From the NCBI GenBank assembly GCA_016720595.1, contig JADKKI010000032.1, forward strand, positions 62,001 through 126,000: a stretch of DNA of 64,000 bases, in the 5' to 3' direction. The notes beneath the pieces are model-generated. The model had not been told where the DNA came from. It worked only from the letters and a program-made list of their open reading frames with translations, and made no database searches. Origin of the DNA: Myxococcales bacterium (GTDB taxonomy: Bacteria; Myxococcota_A; Polyangia; Haliangiales; Haliangiaceae). This document shows positions 8,246 to 17,969 of this stretch, in pieces (position 1 is the first letter of the stretch; each line of letters begins with the position of its first letter). Both the position numbers and the translations under genes were made by a program.

Positions 8246-8866
8246 TTAGCAGGAGGGGAGCAGGCCTTCGAGATCAGGCCAGATCCACACTCTCACCCCA
8301 GCACGTTCGTGAATTGCTGACGCATTGTCGGCAGTCAGCTCTGATGATTCCCCAGGACGAGGCGACAGGACTAGACCGGCTACTGGTAGTGCATCGTGTC
8401 GTATTGCATCGATTGTGAGCAGGCTGTGGTTGATGGTGCCAAGACCAGCCCGAGCAACCACCAGAATTGGCAGGCCAATGCATCGGGCAAGGTCGGAGAT
8501 TCCGGTCGTCTTTGTGATCGGAACCCGCCAGCCACCGGCTCCTTCAACCACAACATACTCAGCCGAGCTAGCGCCGACTTCGAGCTCGTTTTGAACTCGC
8601 CCAAGGTCAATCTCCACCCCTTCGGCTCGTGCGGCCATCCAGGGCGCTACAGGCCGAACCAGGCGATACGTTCCACGTACAACATCTCCAGCCGCCTCCG
8701 CCAAGGCCTGCTGATCCTCGCCATAGCTCCCCGGCACACAACCGGTCTCGATGGGCTTGAACGCGAACACTCGTCGACCCGTGGCCCGGGCGGCTCGAAC
8801 CAGGGCACACGCAACAAAGGTCTTTCCGACCCCGGTGTCGGTTCCCGTGACGAACAGACCCTTCAT
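8246..8866 (-). CDS. bioD: Dethiobiotin synthetase BioD
   Basis: ATP-dependent carboxylation of 7,8-diaminopelargonate to dethiobiotin, the penultimate step of biotin synthesis. The 206-residue protein starts MKGLFVTGTDTGVGKTF (P-loop), then FKPIETGC and VVEGAGGWRVP, the diaminopelargonate/ATP site. The ATG at 8866 overlaps the bioA stop by four bases; upstream in-frame sequence lies inside bioA. It is the last gene of the rpmH-to-bio run. bioB, the final step, is not in the window. Confidence 0.95.
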   Translation of the reverse strand: MKGLFVTGTDTGVGKTFVACALVRAARATGRRVFAFKPIETGCVPGSYGEDQQALAEAAGDVVRGTYRLVRPVAPWMAARAEGVEIDLGRVQNELEVGASSAEYVVVEGAGGWRVPITKTTGISDLARCIGLPILVVARAGLGTINHSLLTIDAIRHDALPVAGLVLSPRPGESSELTADNASAIHERAGVRVWIWPDLEGLLPSC

Positions 8867-10137
8867 TGCAGGGTCTCGAGAATCGCTGCGGTGGTGGCGC
8901 GCTCCAGGAGGTGAACATCTGCAGTCGCGATGCTGAGGGGAGGCATCCAGACCACGACGTCGCCCAGGTTCCGCAGGATCACGTGATGAGCCCGTACGCG
9001 CTCGCAGACCTCGACCCCCAACGCACGCCCCTCGATCGGTTCGAGCTCGATCCCGGCCATCAGGCCACACTGCCGAACCTCACGAACGCCCCGCAGCCCA
9101 CGAATCCGGCCGAGCGCCATGGTGAGCTCCGGCAGCCGAGCCTGGGCATTCGGCAACGTCTCCCGACACAGCAGCTCGAGCGAGGCGAGGCCGACAGCAC
9201 ACGCGAGCGGGTTGGCGGTGAACGTGTGGCCGTGGAAGAAGTGCTTGAGCTCCGCCCGCTGACCGAGGAACGCGGAGTAGATCTCCTCGGTCGAGAGCGT
9301 TGCCGCCAGTGGTAGGTAGCCCGCTGCGATGCCCTTCGCGAGACACAGAAAGTCCGGCGAGACGTCCTCCTGATCACAAGCGAACATCGTTCCGGTCCGG
9401 CCGAACCCGGTCGCCACTTCGTCCACGATCAGGTGCACTCCGAAGCGGCGGCACAGCTCGGCTGCCTTCGCGAGGAACCCACGCGGGTGAAGCAACATGC
9501 CAGCGGCTCCCTGGACCAGAGGTTCCACGACCAACGCGGCGATCTCGTAGGCCCGCTGCTCGAGCTCGGCCTCGATCCGCGCCAGCGACACCGAGCCATC
9601 TGTTCCAGCCGGCGATGGGATCGCAATGCTCTGAACCAGCAAGGGTCCAAACACACGGTGGAACAGGTCGATGCCGCCGACGCCCACCGCACCCAGCGTG
9701 TCACCGTGGTAGGCGTCGCCGAGGCGGAGGAAGCGCTGCTTCGCGGGTCGCTTGCGGAGCTGCCAGTACTGGAACGATTGCTTGAGCGCGATCTCCACAG
9801 CCGTGGATCCCGAGTCCGAATAGAACACCCGCGACAAGCCCCGGGGTGCAAGAGCGATCAGCGCCGCTGCCAGCCGGATCCCGGGCTCGTGCGTCAGCCC
9901 AAGGAACGTGGAGTGCGCCAGCTTCGCGGCCTGAGCTGCGAGCGCCTGGTCGAGCTCGGGACGACAGTGACCGTGAACGTTGCACCAGAGCGAGCTGACG
10001 CCATCGAGGTAGCGCTGACCGAACTCGTCGATCAGAAACGAACCCTCCCCACGAGTGATCACGAGGGGTGACCACTCCGCCATCTGCGTGAAGGGATGCC
10101 AGAGCACCTTCCGATCGAGCTCGGTCAACTCACTCAT
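8863..10137 (-). CDS. bioA: Adenosylmethionine-8-amino-7-oxononanoate aminotransferase BioA
   Basis: PLP enzyme converting 8-amino-7-oxononanoate to 7,8-diaminopelargonate with SAM as amino donor. The 424-residue protein begins with LWHPFTQMAEW, the family signature where Tyr/Trp line the substrate site. It has YSDSGSTAVEIALK (PLP phosphate), LIVDEVATGFGRTG (Asp to the pyridine N) and LAKGIAAGYLPLAA (Schiff-base Lys). It overlaps both bioF and bioD by four bases, so the bioFAD block is translationally coupled. Confidence 0.96.
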   Translation of the reverse strand: MSELTELDRKVLWHPFTQMAEWSPLVITRGEGSFLIDEFGQRYLDGVSSLWCNVHGHCRPELDQALAAQAAKLAHSTFLGLTHEPGIRLAAALIALAPRGLSRVFYSDSGSTAVEIALKQSFQYWQLRKRPAKQRFLRLGDAYHGDTLGAVGVGGIDLFHRVFGPLLVQSIAIPSPAGTDGSVSLARIEAELEQRAYEIAALVVEPLVQGAAGMLLHPRGFLAKAAELCRRFGVHLIVDEVATGFGRTGTMFACDQEDVSPDFLCLAKGIAAGYLPLAATLSTEEIYSAFLGQRAELKHFFHGHTFTANPLACAVGLASLELLCRETLPNAQARLPELTMALGRIRGLRGVREVRQCGLMAGIELEPIEGRALGVEVCERVRAHHVILRNLGDVVVWMPPLSIATADVHLLERATTAAILETLQ

Positions 10138-11297
10138 GATATCTCGCGTTGACGCGCTGCGTTATGAAGTCGTTCGGCTGCGAACCTCACTTGCTCCACG
10201 GTGTGGCCAGCGTTGAGGCTGACGCGCAGTCGCGCCGTTCCAGCGGGAACCGTCGGGGGCCGGATGCCTTGAACGAACAGGCCCTCGGAGAGGAGATGGG
10301 CCGAGAGGCGCATCACCTCGAGATCGTCGCCGACCACGAGGGGGGCGATCGCGCTGTCCGGCGCACCGCCGGCCACCGGCACGAGCTCGCGGAACAACCT
10401 CGCGTGTCCCGCGAGGATCCTCCGGCGGTGATCACCTTCGGCCCCGCGCACGATCTCCAGTGCCGCCAGGGTCGCGGCCGGGATGCTCGGCGGCAGCGCC
10501 GTCGAGAACACGAAGGGCCGAGCCCGATTCCACAGCAGCGCGGCGATCGCCTCGGTCGTCGCAGCGAACGCACCGAACGTTCCGAGCGCCTTGCCGAACG
10601 TACCGATGATCACCTCGGGGACCACGCCCGCTGCAGCACACAGCCCCCTGCCCTCCGGGCCATGCGCACCGATCGCGTGGGCCTCGTCGACGATCAGCGC
10701 CGCATCGAACCGCCGGCACAGCGCCGCGAGCGCCACGAGATCCGCGACGTCGCCGTCCATCGAGAACAGCGACTCCGTGACGACGATCCGGCGCCTACCG
10801 CCCCCTCGCTCGAGAGCCCGCTCGAGCGACGCGAGGTTTCCGTGCGGGAACACCTCGACGTCCGCCTTGGACAGCCGGCACCCGTCGATGATGCTCGCGT
10901 GGTTGAGCTCGTCGGAGAACACGCGATCTCCCGCGCCCGCGAGCGTGCCCAGCACGCCAACGTTCGCCGCAAACCCGGTGTTGAACAGCCGCACGCCGGT
11001 GCACTGCATCCAGTCCGCGACCCGACGTTCGAGCGCGACGTGGCTGCGCTGGGTTCCCGTGATCAGCCGCGAGGCTCCCGCGCCGAGCCCCTCGGTCTCC
11101 AGGGACGCGATGGCGGCAGCGACGAGTCGTCGATCGCCTGCGAGCGAGAGATAGTCGTTCGACGCCAGACAGGTGACCTCCTGACCGTCGATCACGATCG
11201 TCGGGCCCTGCACGCCTTCGACCACGCGTGGCACACGAAGCCGATGCGCGGCCTCGAGTGCGGCGAGCTCGACCCGGGCGTCATCGTCGAGAGACAC
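10134..11297 (-). CDS. bioF: 8-amino-7-oxononanoate synthase BioF
   Basis: PLP-dependent condensation of pimeloyl-ACP/CoA with L-alanine, the first step of the biotin ring pathway. Key motifs in the ~387-residue protein are CLASNDYLSLAGD at the N-terminus, GAGASRLITGT, HASIIDGCRLS, IVDEAHAIGAHG and the PLP-lysine motif GTFGKALGTFGAF. The start is taken as the GTG at 11297 (VSLDDDARVEL); no ATG is available there, and the in-frame extension to 11471 runs into mnmE. A 47-base gap separates it from mnmE. Confidence 0.93.
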   Translation of the reverse strand: MSLDDDARVELAALEAAHRLRVPRVVEGVQGPTIVIDGQEVTCLASNDYLSLAGDRRLVAAAIASLETEGLGAGASRLITGTQRSHVALERRVADWMQCTGVRLFNTGFAANVGVLGTLAGAGDRVFSDELNHASIIDGCRLSKADVEVFPHGNLASLERALERGGGRRRIVVTESLFSMDGDVADLVALAALCRRFDAALIVDEAHAIGAHGPEGRGLCAAAGVVPEVIIGTFGKALGTFGAFAATTEAIAALLWNRARPFVFSTALPPSIPAATLAALEIVRGAEGDHRRRILAGHARLFRELVPVAGGAPDSAIAPLVVGDDLEVMRLSAHLLSEGLFVQGIRPPTVPAGTARLRVSLNAGHTVEQVRFAAERLHNAARQREIS

Positions 11298-11344
11298 GGC
11301 GCGCGGACCATAGCGCGGGCTCGCGCGCGCGACACCCGGGACGG

Positions 11345-12679
11345 CTACTTCCCGATGCAGAACCGCGCGAACAGCTCGTCGAGGACGCGGTCCCCGACCT
11401 CCACACCGCGGAGTTGCGCGAGCGCCTGAGCCGCCGTCCGGAGCTCGATCGCGACCACCTCGGGAGGACACCGCTCCACGCGGGCGGCAGTGGCCGCAGC
11501 GAAGGCGTCACGAGCTGCCGCCGCGAGCGCCTGCTGCCGTGCAGTGGTCACGAACGGCTGCTCGCTGCCTTCGCGGTCGGCGACGCCCGCGATCGCGAGC
11601 ACCCTGCCCTTCAGCTCGGCGAGCCCCTGCCCTGTCGTCGCCGAGGTCACCAGCGCACCGCGCGGATCGCCCGCCAGATCGCCCTTGCTCTTCACCACCA
11701 GGACACGCTCGGCAAAGCGCGCGCCGTCATCCCACGCCGCGGCCCCATCGTTGACGACCACGACCACGTCTGCAGAGGACACCCGCGCCGCGCCGAGCGC
11801 GATCCCGCGCTGCTCCAGAGCGTCATCGGTGGGGTCGCCCTCGCCGCGCGTCCCGGCGGTATCCACCACCGTGACCGTCACCCCGTCCCAGACATCGGTG
11901 ACCTCGAGCCAGTCGCGCGTGGTGCCCGGCTGAGCCGCCACGAGTGCCCGCTCGCTCCCGACCAGCGCGTTCAGCAGCGACGATTTCCCGACGTTGACCG
12001 GACCGACGAGCGCGACCGTGAGGCCCTTGTGAACGGCGCGGCCATGGCGAAACCCTTCGGCGAGCCGCGCGCAGCCCGCACGCAGCGATTCGATCTCGGT
12101 CGTGATCCAGGCGTCGCTCGACGGATCGAGGTCCTGCTCCGGGAAATCGATCCAGCCCTCGACCTCGGCCAGCAGCGCGAGCGCGCTGCGCTCGATCGCA
12201 GCGATCTCGAGACCGAGCCGCCCACTCAGGTTGGCCTGCGCGAGCCGCCACGCCCGCTCGCTCCCTGCGTGGATCACCTCGAGCAGCGCCTCCGCCCGGA
12301 GCAGATCGAGCTTTCCGTTGGCCACCGCGCGGCGCGTGAACTCGCCGGGCTCGGCGACGCGCGCCCCTCGCTCGACCACACACGCCAGGAGCTTTCCGAG
12401 GTTGTGCGTTCCACCGTGCCCCTGGAGCTCGGCGACATCCTCTCCGGTGAACGAGGCCGGCGCCCGCATCGCGAACGCCAGCACCTGATCGACCAGCGTG
12501 CCCTCGAGGTCACGCAGCCACCCCAGCCGCACGGTGCGGTCGAGCGCCATCGGTGCGAGGCCGAGGGTCGCGGCCGCGATCTCGATCGCCCGCGGCCCGC
12601 TGAGCCGGATGATTCCGACGCCACCGGCGCCCGCCGCCGTGGCGATGGCGGCGATCGTGTCAGCGTCCGACGTGATCAC
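11345..12679 (-). CDS. mnmE: tRNA uridine-5-carboxymethylaminomethyl modification GTPase MnmE
   Basis: With MnmG, installs the cmnm5/nm5 group on U34 of certain tRNAs. The 444-residue protein has an N-terminal tetrahydrofolate domain, a central G domain (G1 VGPVNVGKSSLLNAL, G2 PGTTRD, G3 DTAG) and the conserved C-terminal CIGK ending. Two oddities are seen. G1 has PVN where PNA/PNV is usual, and the G4 NKxD motif reads SKGD. Such changes could weaken guanine specificity but may be lineage-specific. It overlaps khpB by four bases. mnmG, often near rsmG, is not in the window. Confidence 0.95.
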   Translation of the reverse strand: MITSDADTIAAIATAAGAGGVGIIRLSGPRAIEIAAATLGLAPMALDRTVRLGWLRDLEGTLVDQVLAFAMRAPASFTGEDVAELQGHGGTHNLGKLLACVVERGARVAEPGEFTRRAVANGKLDLLRAEALLEVIHAGSERAWRLAQANLSGRLGLEIAAIERSALALLAEVEGWIDFPEQDLDPSSDAWITTEIESLRAGCARLAEGFRHGRAVHKGLTVALVGPVNVGKSSLLNALVGSERALVAAQPGTTRDWLEVTDVWDGVTVTVVDTAGTRGEGDPTDDALEQRGIALGAARVSSADVVVVVNDGAAAWDDGARFAERVLVVKSKGDLAGDPRGALVTSATTGQGLAELKGRVLAIAGVADREGSEQPFVTTARQQALAAAARDAFAAATAARVERCPPEVVAIELRTAAQALAQLRGVEVGDRVLDELFARFCIGK

Positions 12680-13176
12680 TCCGCAGGAGTGGGGACGATG
12701 AGGATGTGGCGGTCCTCGCCTTCACCCTCGCTGCGCGTCGTCAGCCCGGCGATCTCGGAGATCGCCATGTGCACGATCCGGCGATCGTGCGCCGTCATCG
12801 GCTGGAGCTCGACGATCTGCTTGGTCTCGAGGGCCTTCGCGGCCATCTTCTGACCGATGCCGCGCAGGCGCTCGACCTGCTTGTCGCGGAACCCGCCGGC
12901 ATCGACGACGAGCGGCTTCGCCCGATCGCCCGACCGGTCACGGTAGACGACCTTGTTGACGAGGTGCTGGAGGGCATCCATCACGACGCCGCGGCGTCCG
13001 ATCACCAGCTCCGAGTCCTTGGTCTGGATCTCGAGCGTGGTGCGCTCCTTGTCATCCTTGATGTCGATGTCCGCAGGGATTCCCATGCGCTCGAGGACAC
13101 CCAGGAGGAATTCACTCGCCTTCTCGGCGAGATCTTCACGCTCAGCAGTTGCAGCTTCAGTCACAGCGGCCTCCAT
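12676..13176 (-). CDS. khpB: RNA-binding protein KhpB (Jag/SpoIIIJ-associated, KH-R3H)
   Basis: A 166-residue KH plus R3H single-stranded nucleic-acid-binding protein, conserved next to yidC. The KH domain holds LVIGRRGVVMDALQHLVN (GxxG loop as GRRG), and the R3H motif is LQPMTAHDRRIVHMAI. The Jag_N domain found in Firmicutes homologues is missing; a short acidic N-terminus replaces it. It sits between yidC (2-base gap) and mnmE (overlap), the classic origin-proximal order. Its RNA targets are unknown here. Confidence 0.93.
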   Translation of the reverse strand: MEAAVTEAATAEREDLAEKASEFLLGVLERMGIPADIDIKDDKERTTLEIQTKDSELVIGRRGVVMDALQHLVNKVVYRDRSGDRAKPLVVDAGGFRDKQVERLRGIGQKMAAKALETKQIVELQPMTAHDRRIVHMAISEIAGLTTRSEGEGEDRHILIVPTPAE

Positions 13177-13178
13177 AC

Positions 13179-15104
13179 CTACCTCCTCCGCTTTTTCTTT
13201 TTGCGCGGGCGAGGCGTTGCAGACGATCCGGAAGCACCCGCCGACGCGGGGGCCTCCTCGTCATCTTCGTCATCGGTGGATTCGACCGACTCGACGTCGA
13301 TCACCGGCTTCGCCGACTTCGGCGCGCCGTTCTTCGCAGATCCCTTGGCCGGCTTCTCTGCCGCGAGCTTCGCCTTCTCGGCGGCGGCGGCTGCTTCGTC
13401 CTGGTTCTTCTTGAGCCGCGCCGCGATCTCGAGGCTCTTCGAATCGAACTTGTTCATGTAGATCGAGTGCAGGGCCGACAGACAGGTGTTCGTGAAGATG
13501 TAGAGCGTGAGGCCGGCCGGGAAGAAGAACGACATCACGCCGAACATCAGCGGCATGCCGTACTGGATCATCTTCTGCTGACCCGACGTGCCGGTCTGCG
13601 GCGTCAGGCGAGCCTGCAGGAACATCGTCACGACGAGGACGACCGGCAGGATGTGGGACGGGTCGGGAGCGGTCAGGTCGTCGATCCAGCCCGGGATGAA
13701 CGGCTGCTGATAGAGCTCGCCGGCGGACGACAGCATCCGGTACAGGGCGAGCCAGATCGGCATCTGGAGCAGGATCGGGAGGCAGCCGGCGATCGGGTTG
13801 ACGTTGTGCGTCTTGTAGAGCGCCATCGTCTCCGCCTGGAGCCGCTGGCGGTCGCTCTTGTACTTCTCCTGCAGCCCCTTCATCTGCGGGGTGAGGGCGG
13901 CCATCGCCTTCATCGACCGCATCGACTTCGTCGTCCAGTACAGCGTGGCTGCCTTGACGAGGAACGTCAGGAGGATGATCGAGACGCCCCAGTTCTGGAA
14001 GAACGAGAAGAACTTGAGGAGCAGCCACAGCAGCGGCTTGCCGATGAACTTGAACCAGCCGAGGTCGACCGTCTTCTTGAAGCCGGTCTCGAAGCCTGAG
14101 GTCTCATCAGCGTGCTCGAGCGCGTGGTAGTTCTTCGGGCCGAGGTACGCGACCAGCTCGCGGGTCACCGGGCCATCGCCCGCCTTGACCTGCATCGCCG
14201 GGACGTACAGCAGATCGGTCCGCATCAGGCCCTTCGGGTCCTCCGGGAACGTGTGCTTCTCGACGGTGTACTCGTTGGCGAGCGCCGGCTTGGGCGCATA
14301 GACCGCGAGCAGGTACGGGTGCTCGAAGCCGGACCACTGAATGCCCGGCTCGAAGCGAGGCCACTCGATCACATCCTTCACGGCCGTGTGATGGATGCTT
14401 CCATCGGCGAGCGTCGAGCTCACCCACGCGCGGGCGAGGGACTGGCTCGAGGCACCCTTCTCGGAGCTCTCGACGTCCTGGAACGCGAACGCGGTGACCG
14501 CCAGCTCCTGCGTGGCGATCTTGCCGGCGGGAATCTTCCACTTCGCCGTCACCACCATCCTCACGAGGTAGGCATCGGGCATCAGCGTGAAGACCTTCTC
14601 GAGGTCGAGCTGCTCGGTGGAGATCGTGAACCGGACCTCGGTGTCGGAGACCTTGGTCCCCTTCCACTCGGCACGGCGCGGGAGGACGTACGTGGACTTC
14701 GCGAAATCGACGAGGAACGCGCCCGTGTTCTCCATCCCGGGCAACAGCTCGCCCTTGGTGGCATCCCGCTCGTAGCGCGGGTCCGCGAGCTTCCACGACA
14801 CCAGAGCGCCGCCGTAGCTCGAGAACGTGGCCGTGAACTTGTCCGGGAAGGCGAGGGCGATCTTCTGCTCGGGACCGCGCGGGGCCTCGGCCATCGACGG
14901 CCCGGTGGCCGCCGGGGCAGGGGCCTCGGTGGACTGGCCGACCGGTGACGGAGGCGCGATGGGCGCTCCCACGATGGCCGATCCAGAGCCAGAGCCGGCG
15001 GTGGGCTTGGGATCCTCCTTCTTGGAGAACACCATGTTCCACACCAGCATCACGCCGAGTGCGAGTGCGACGGCCAGGAGCAGTCGCTTCCCTTGATCTT
15101 GCAT
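13179..15104 (-). CDS. yidC: Membrane protein insertase YidC
   Basis: Inner-membrane insertase/chaperone that works alone or with SecYEG. The 641-residue Gram-negative-type protein has an N-terminal anchor (LLLAVALALGVMLVWNMVF), a Pro/Ala linker, a large periplasmic beta domain (about residues 80-380) and the C-terminal 5-helix core (LLLKFFSFFQNWGVSIILL; NPIAGCLPILLQMPIW, the latter holding the conserved hydrophilic groove region). The C-terminus is a long Lys/Arg-rich tail ending KKKKRRR, which in marine and myxobacterial YidCs contributes to ribosome binding. Start ATG at 15104, next to the yidD stop. Confidence 0.96.
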   Translation of the reverse strand: MQDQGKRLLLAVALALGVMLVWNMVFSKKEDPKPTAGSGSGSAIVGAPIAPPSPVGQSTEAPAPAATGPSMAEAPRGPEQKIALAFPDKFTATFSSYGGALVSWKLADPRYERDATKGELLPGMENTGAFLVDFAKSTYVLPRRAEWKGTKVSDTEVRFTISTEQLDLEKVFTLMPDAYLVRMVVTAKWKIPAGKIATQELAVTAFAFQDVESSEKGASSQSLARAWVSSTLADGSIHHTAVKDVIEWPRFEPGIQWSGFEHPYLLAVYAPKPALANEYTVEKHTFPEDPKGLMRTDLLYVPAMQVKAGDGPVTRELVAYLGPKNYHALEHADETSGFETGFKKTVDLGWFKFIGKPLLWLLLKFFSFFQNWGVSIILLTFLVKAATLYWTTKSMRSMKAMAALTPQMKGLQEKYKSDRQRLQAETMALYKTHNVNPIAGCLPILLQMPIWLALYRMLSSAGELYQQPFIPGWIDDLTAPDPSHILPVVLVVTMFLQARLTPQTGTSGQQKMIQYGMPLMFGVMSFFFPAGLTLYIFTNTCLSALHSIYMNKFDSKSLEIAARLKKNQDEAAAAAEKAKLAAEKPAKGSAKNGAPKSAKPVIDVESVESTDDEDDEEAPASAGASGSSATPRPRKKKKRRR

Positions 15105-15395
15105 CTAGTGCTGCTCCTGCGCGTGGTGCGCGCAACGGTGCGACGCGGGGTCGGAGACGGGGTGATACCCGCCATGGAACAGCGGATTGCAGCGCAGGAT
15201 CCGCCCGATCGCCATCGCCGAACCGAGGACGATGCCGCGGCGCTGGACCGCGACGATCGCGTACTCGGAGCACGTCGGCAGATAGATGCAGCTCGGTGCT
15301 CGCTTCATCGGCGAGAGCACGCGGCGATAGAACCGCACCGGCATCAGCACGATCGTGACGAGGAGCTGATGGATGGTCCGATAGAGGGTCATCAT
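15105..15395 (-). CDS. yidD: Membrane protein insertion efficiency factor YidD
   Basis: A small amphipathic protein that assists YidC-dependent insertion. The 96-residue form has YRRVLSPMKRAPSCIYLPTCSEYA, whose cysteine pair (SC...TCS) is the family signature, then NPLFHGGYHPV. The start is the ATG at 15395 overlapping the rnpA stop; the second ATG three bases downstream is an alternative. It continues with a His/Cys-rich tail typical of the family. Confidence 0.94.
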   Translation of the reverse strand: MMTLYRTIHQLLVTIVLMPVRFYRRVLSPMKRAPSCIYLPTCSEYAIVAVQRRGIVLGSAMAIGRILRCNPLFHGGYHPVSDPASHRCAHHAQEQH

Positions 15396-15748
15396 GAAAG
15401 TTGCCGCAGGATCCGCGTCAGATCGGGCGCGAAGTCGGTCGGGTGAAGCTGCCGCGCCGCGGAGTCCTTGGCAACCAGGACCATGTCCCAGCCTGTAGGC
15501 ACCCAGCCGTTCATGCGCAACCACTCTCGCAACAAGCGCTTGATCCGATTACGAACGACCGCGTTTCCCACTTTCTTGGTGACCGTGATGCCCAGGCGTC
15601 CGATCTGATCGGAGCTCGGGCGCTTGCGAGCGATCGCCAGCACGTGGCGACCATGGTGCTTCGTACCATCGGCCTGAACCGTGAGGTACTCCGCCCGTCG
15701 TCGCAGCCGGGCTTCCTTGGAGATTCCCAGGGGAGCTCGGCCCGCCAC
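15392..15748 (-). CDS. rnpA: Ribonuclease P protein component RnpA
   Basis: Basic protein subunit of RNase P, needed for 5' maturation of tRNAs. The 118-residue protein has the RNR signature NAVVRNRIKRLLRE and the upstream ITVTKKVG. It lies two bases after rpmH and overlaps yidD, the standard arrangement. The N-terminal 15 residues (MAGRAPLGISKEARL) fit the family start, and no better start is seen. Confidence 0.95.
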   Translation of the reverse strand: MAGRAPLGISKEARLRRRAEYLTVQADGTKHHGRHVLAIARKRPSSDQIGRLGITVTKKVGNAVVRNRIKRLLREWLRMNGWVPTGWDMVLVAKDSAARQLHPTDFAPDLTRILRQLS

Positions 15749-15750
15749 GG

Positions 15751-15900
15751 CTACTTCTTCGCGGCAGTGACCGAGATCCGCTTACGGCCCTTGGCGCGAC
15801 GCCGACGAAGGACCTCGCGGCCACCACGGGTCTTCTTGCGGGCGCGGAAGCCGTGCGTGCGCTTGCGGCTCTTGTTGTGTGGCTGATAAGTACGCTTCAC
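15751..15900 (-). CDS. rpmH: 50S ribosomal protein L34
   Basis: A 49-residue, very basic ribosomal protein. It begins (GTG start) [20 protein letters not shown] and ends SVTAAKK, matching L34 throughout. The GTG at 15900-15898 is the only possible start, since the upstream frame has no candidate close by. It is the first gene of the minus-strand rpmH-rnpA-yidD-yidC-khpB-mnmE-bioFAD run and faces the origin region. Confidence 0.95.
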   Translation of the reverse strand: MKRTYQPHNKSRKRTHGFRARKKTRGGREVLRRRRAKGRKRISVTAAKK

Positions 15901-16102
15901 GGTTGGTCTCCGGGTCCAGTCTCGTTTACGGAGGGCGATCGATACTCAAGCGCCGAGGGGAAGTCAAGGCGCGGTCGTTCTCCGACGAGAATCCCGGGAG
16001 AAATCCGTGCAACGTTCGCGTCGCATTCCGGAGTTCACTTGGCGACGTTTTCGGCTTGCACACCGAAATCGGAAACTGCTACCAACGCACGGTTTCCTCG
16101 CC

Positions 16103-16111
16103 TGTGGATAA
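16103..16111 (-). promoter_or_regulatory. DnaA box (perfect)
   Basis: TGTGGATAA, an exact reverse complement of the TTATCCACA consensus. It probably serves both origin binding and dnaA autoregulation. Confidence 0.85.
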
Positions 16112-16147
16112 GCCATACGGATGGCCGCGGGAGAGAACCAGAGATCC

Positions 16148-16156
16148 CTGTGGATA
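16148..16156 (-). promoter_or_regulatory. DnaA box (perfect)
   Basis: A second exact TGTGGATAA, in the same orientation as the first, 84 bases before the dnaA ATG. Confidence 0.85.
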
Positions 16157-16239
16157 ACCTCTGGATTGGTTGTCCTTTGCCTGTGAACCGTGACCCACAA
16201 ATGCTCGAATACGCAGGACAAAGTCCTGGAGACAGGGGA

Positions 16240-17700
<1,461 letters not shown>

Positions 17701-17969
17701 TCTCGGCTGTGCGTAAGCCTGTGCTGCCAGCTGTGATCCATCCGTGGACGATTGGCGGGTCCGAGTTGCCCACAGGTTCCCTGCATGCCATCCACCGATC
17801 GGGGCTCAACATGCGCGGTGTCAGACCAGACTGATTAGCTCTGGCGTTACGGATGCTTGTCGAGCTATCCACAGCATCCACAAGCCCTTCTTATTCCTAC
17901 TACTGAAAGATCTAAGATCTCTCTAAAGATCAAGAGAGAGACGAAGAACGAACGAAGGTCGAGGGTGAC
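17701..17969. other. Origin region part 2: dnaA-dnaN intergenic with DnaA-box-like sites and AT-rich tract
   Basis: A 269-base interval with no gene. It has one near-perfect DnaA box (CTATCCACA, 17865-17873, 8/9) and two weaker ones (TTGCCCACA 17766-17774 and GCATCCACA 17874-17882). A markedly AT-rich stretch (about 17883-17935) follows directly, with three AAGATC repeats. Boxes next to an AT-rich segment are the layout of a DNA unwinding element, so melting may start here. Confidence 0.65.
17865..17873 (+). promoter_or_regulatory. Near-consensus DnaA box
   Basis: CTATCCACA, one mismatch from TTATCCACA, immediately beside a second weaker copy and the AT-rich tract upstream of dnaN. Confidence 0.6.

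Larger units (their letters stand above)
15901..16239. other. Origin region part 1: rpmH-dnaA intergenic with DnaA boxes
   Basis: A 339-base gene-free interval between divergent rpmH and dnaA. Two perfect DnaA boxes (TGTGGATAA, i.e. TTATCCACA on the other strand) are at 16103-16111 and 16148-16156, 45 bases apart and in the same orientation, about 85-135 bases upstream of the dnaA start. It must also hold the rpmH and dnaA promoters. A Shine-Dalgarno GGAG at 16228-16231, eight bases before the ATG, fixes the dnaA start. The interval is not strongly AT-rich. Confidence 0.8.
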
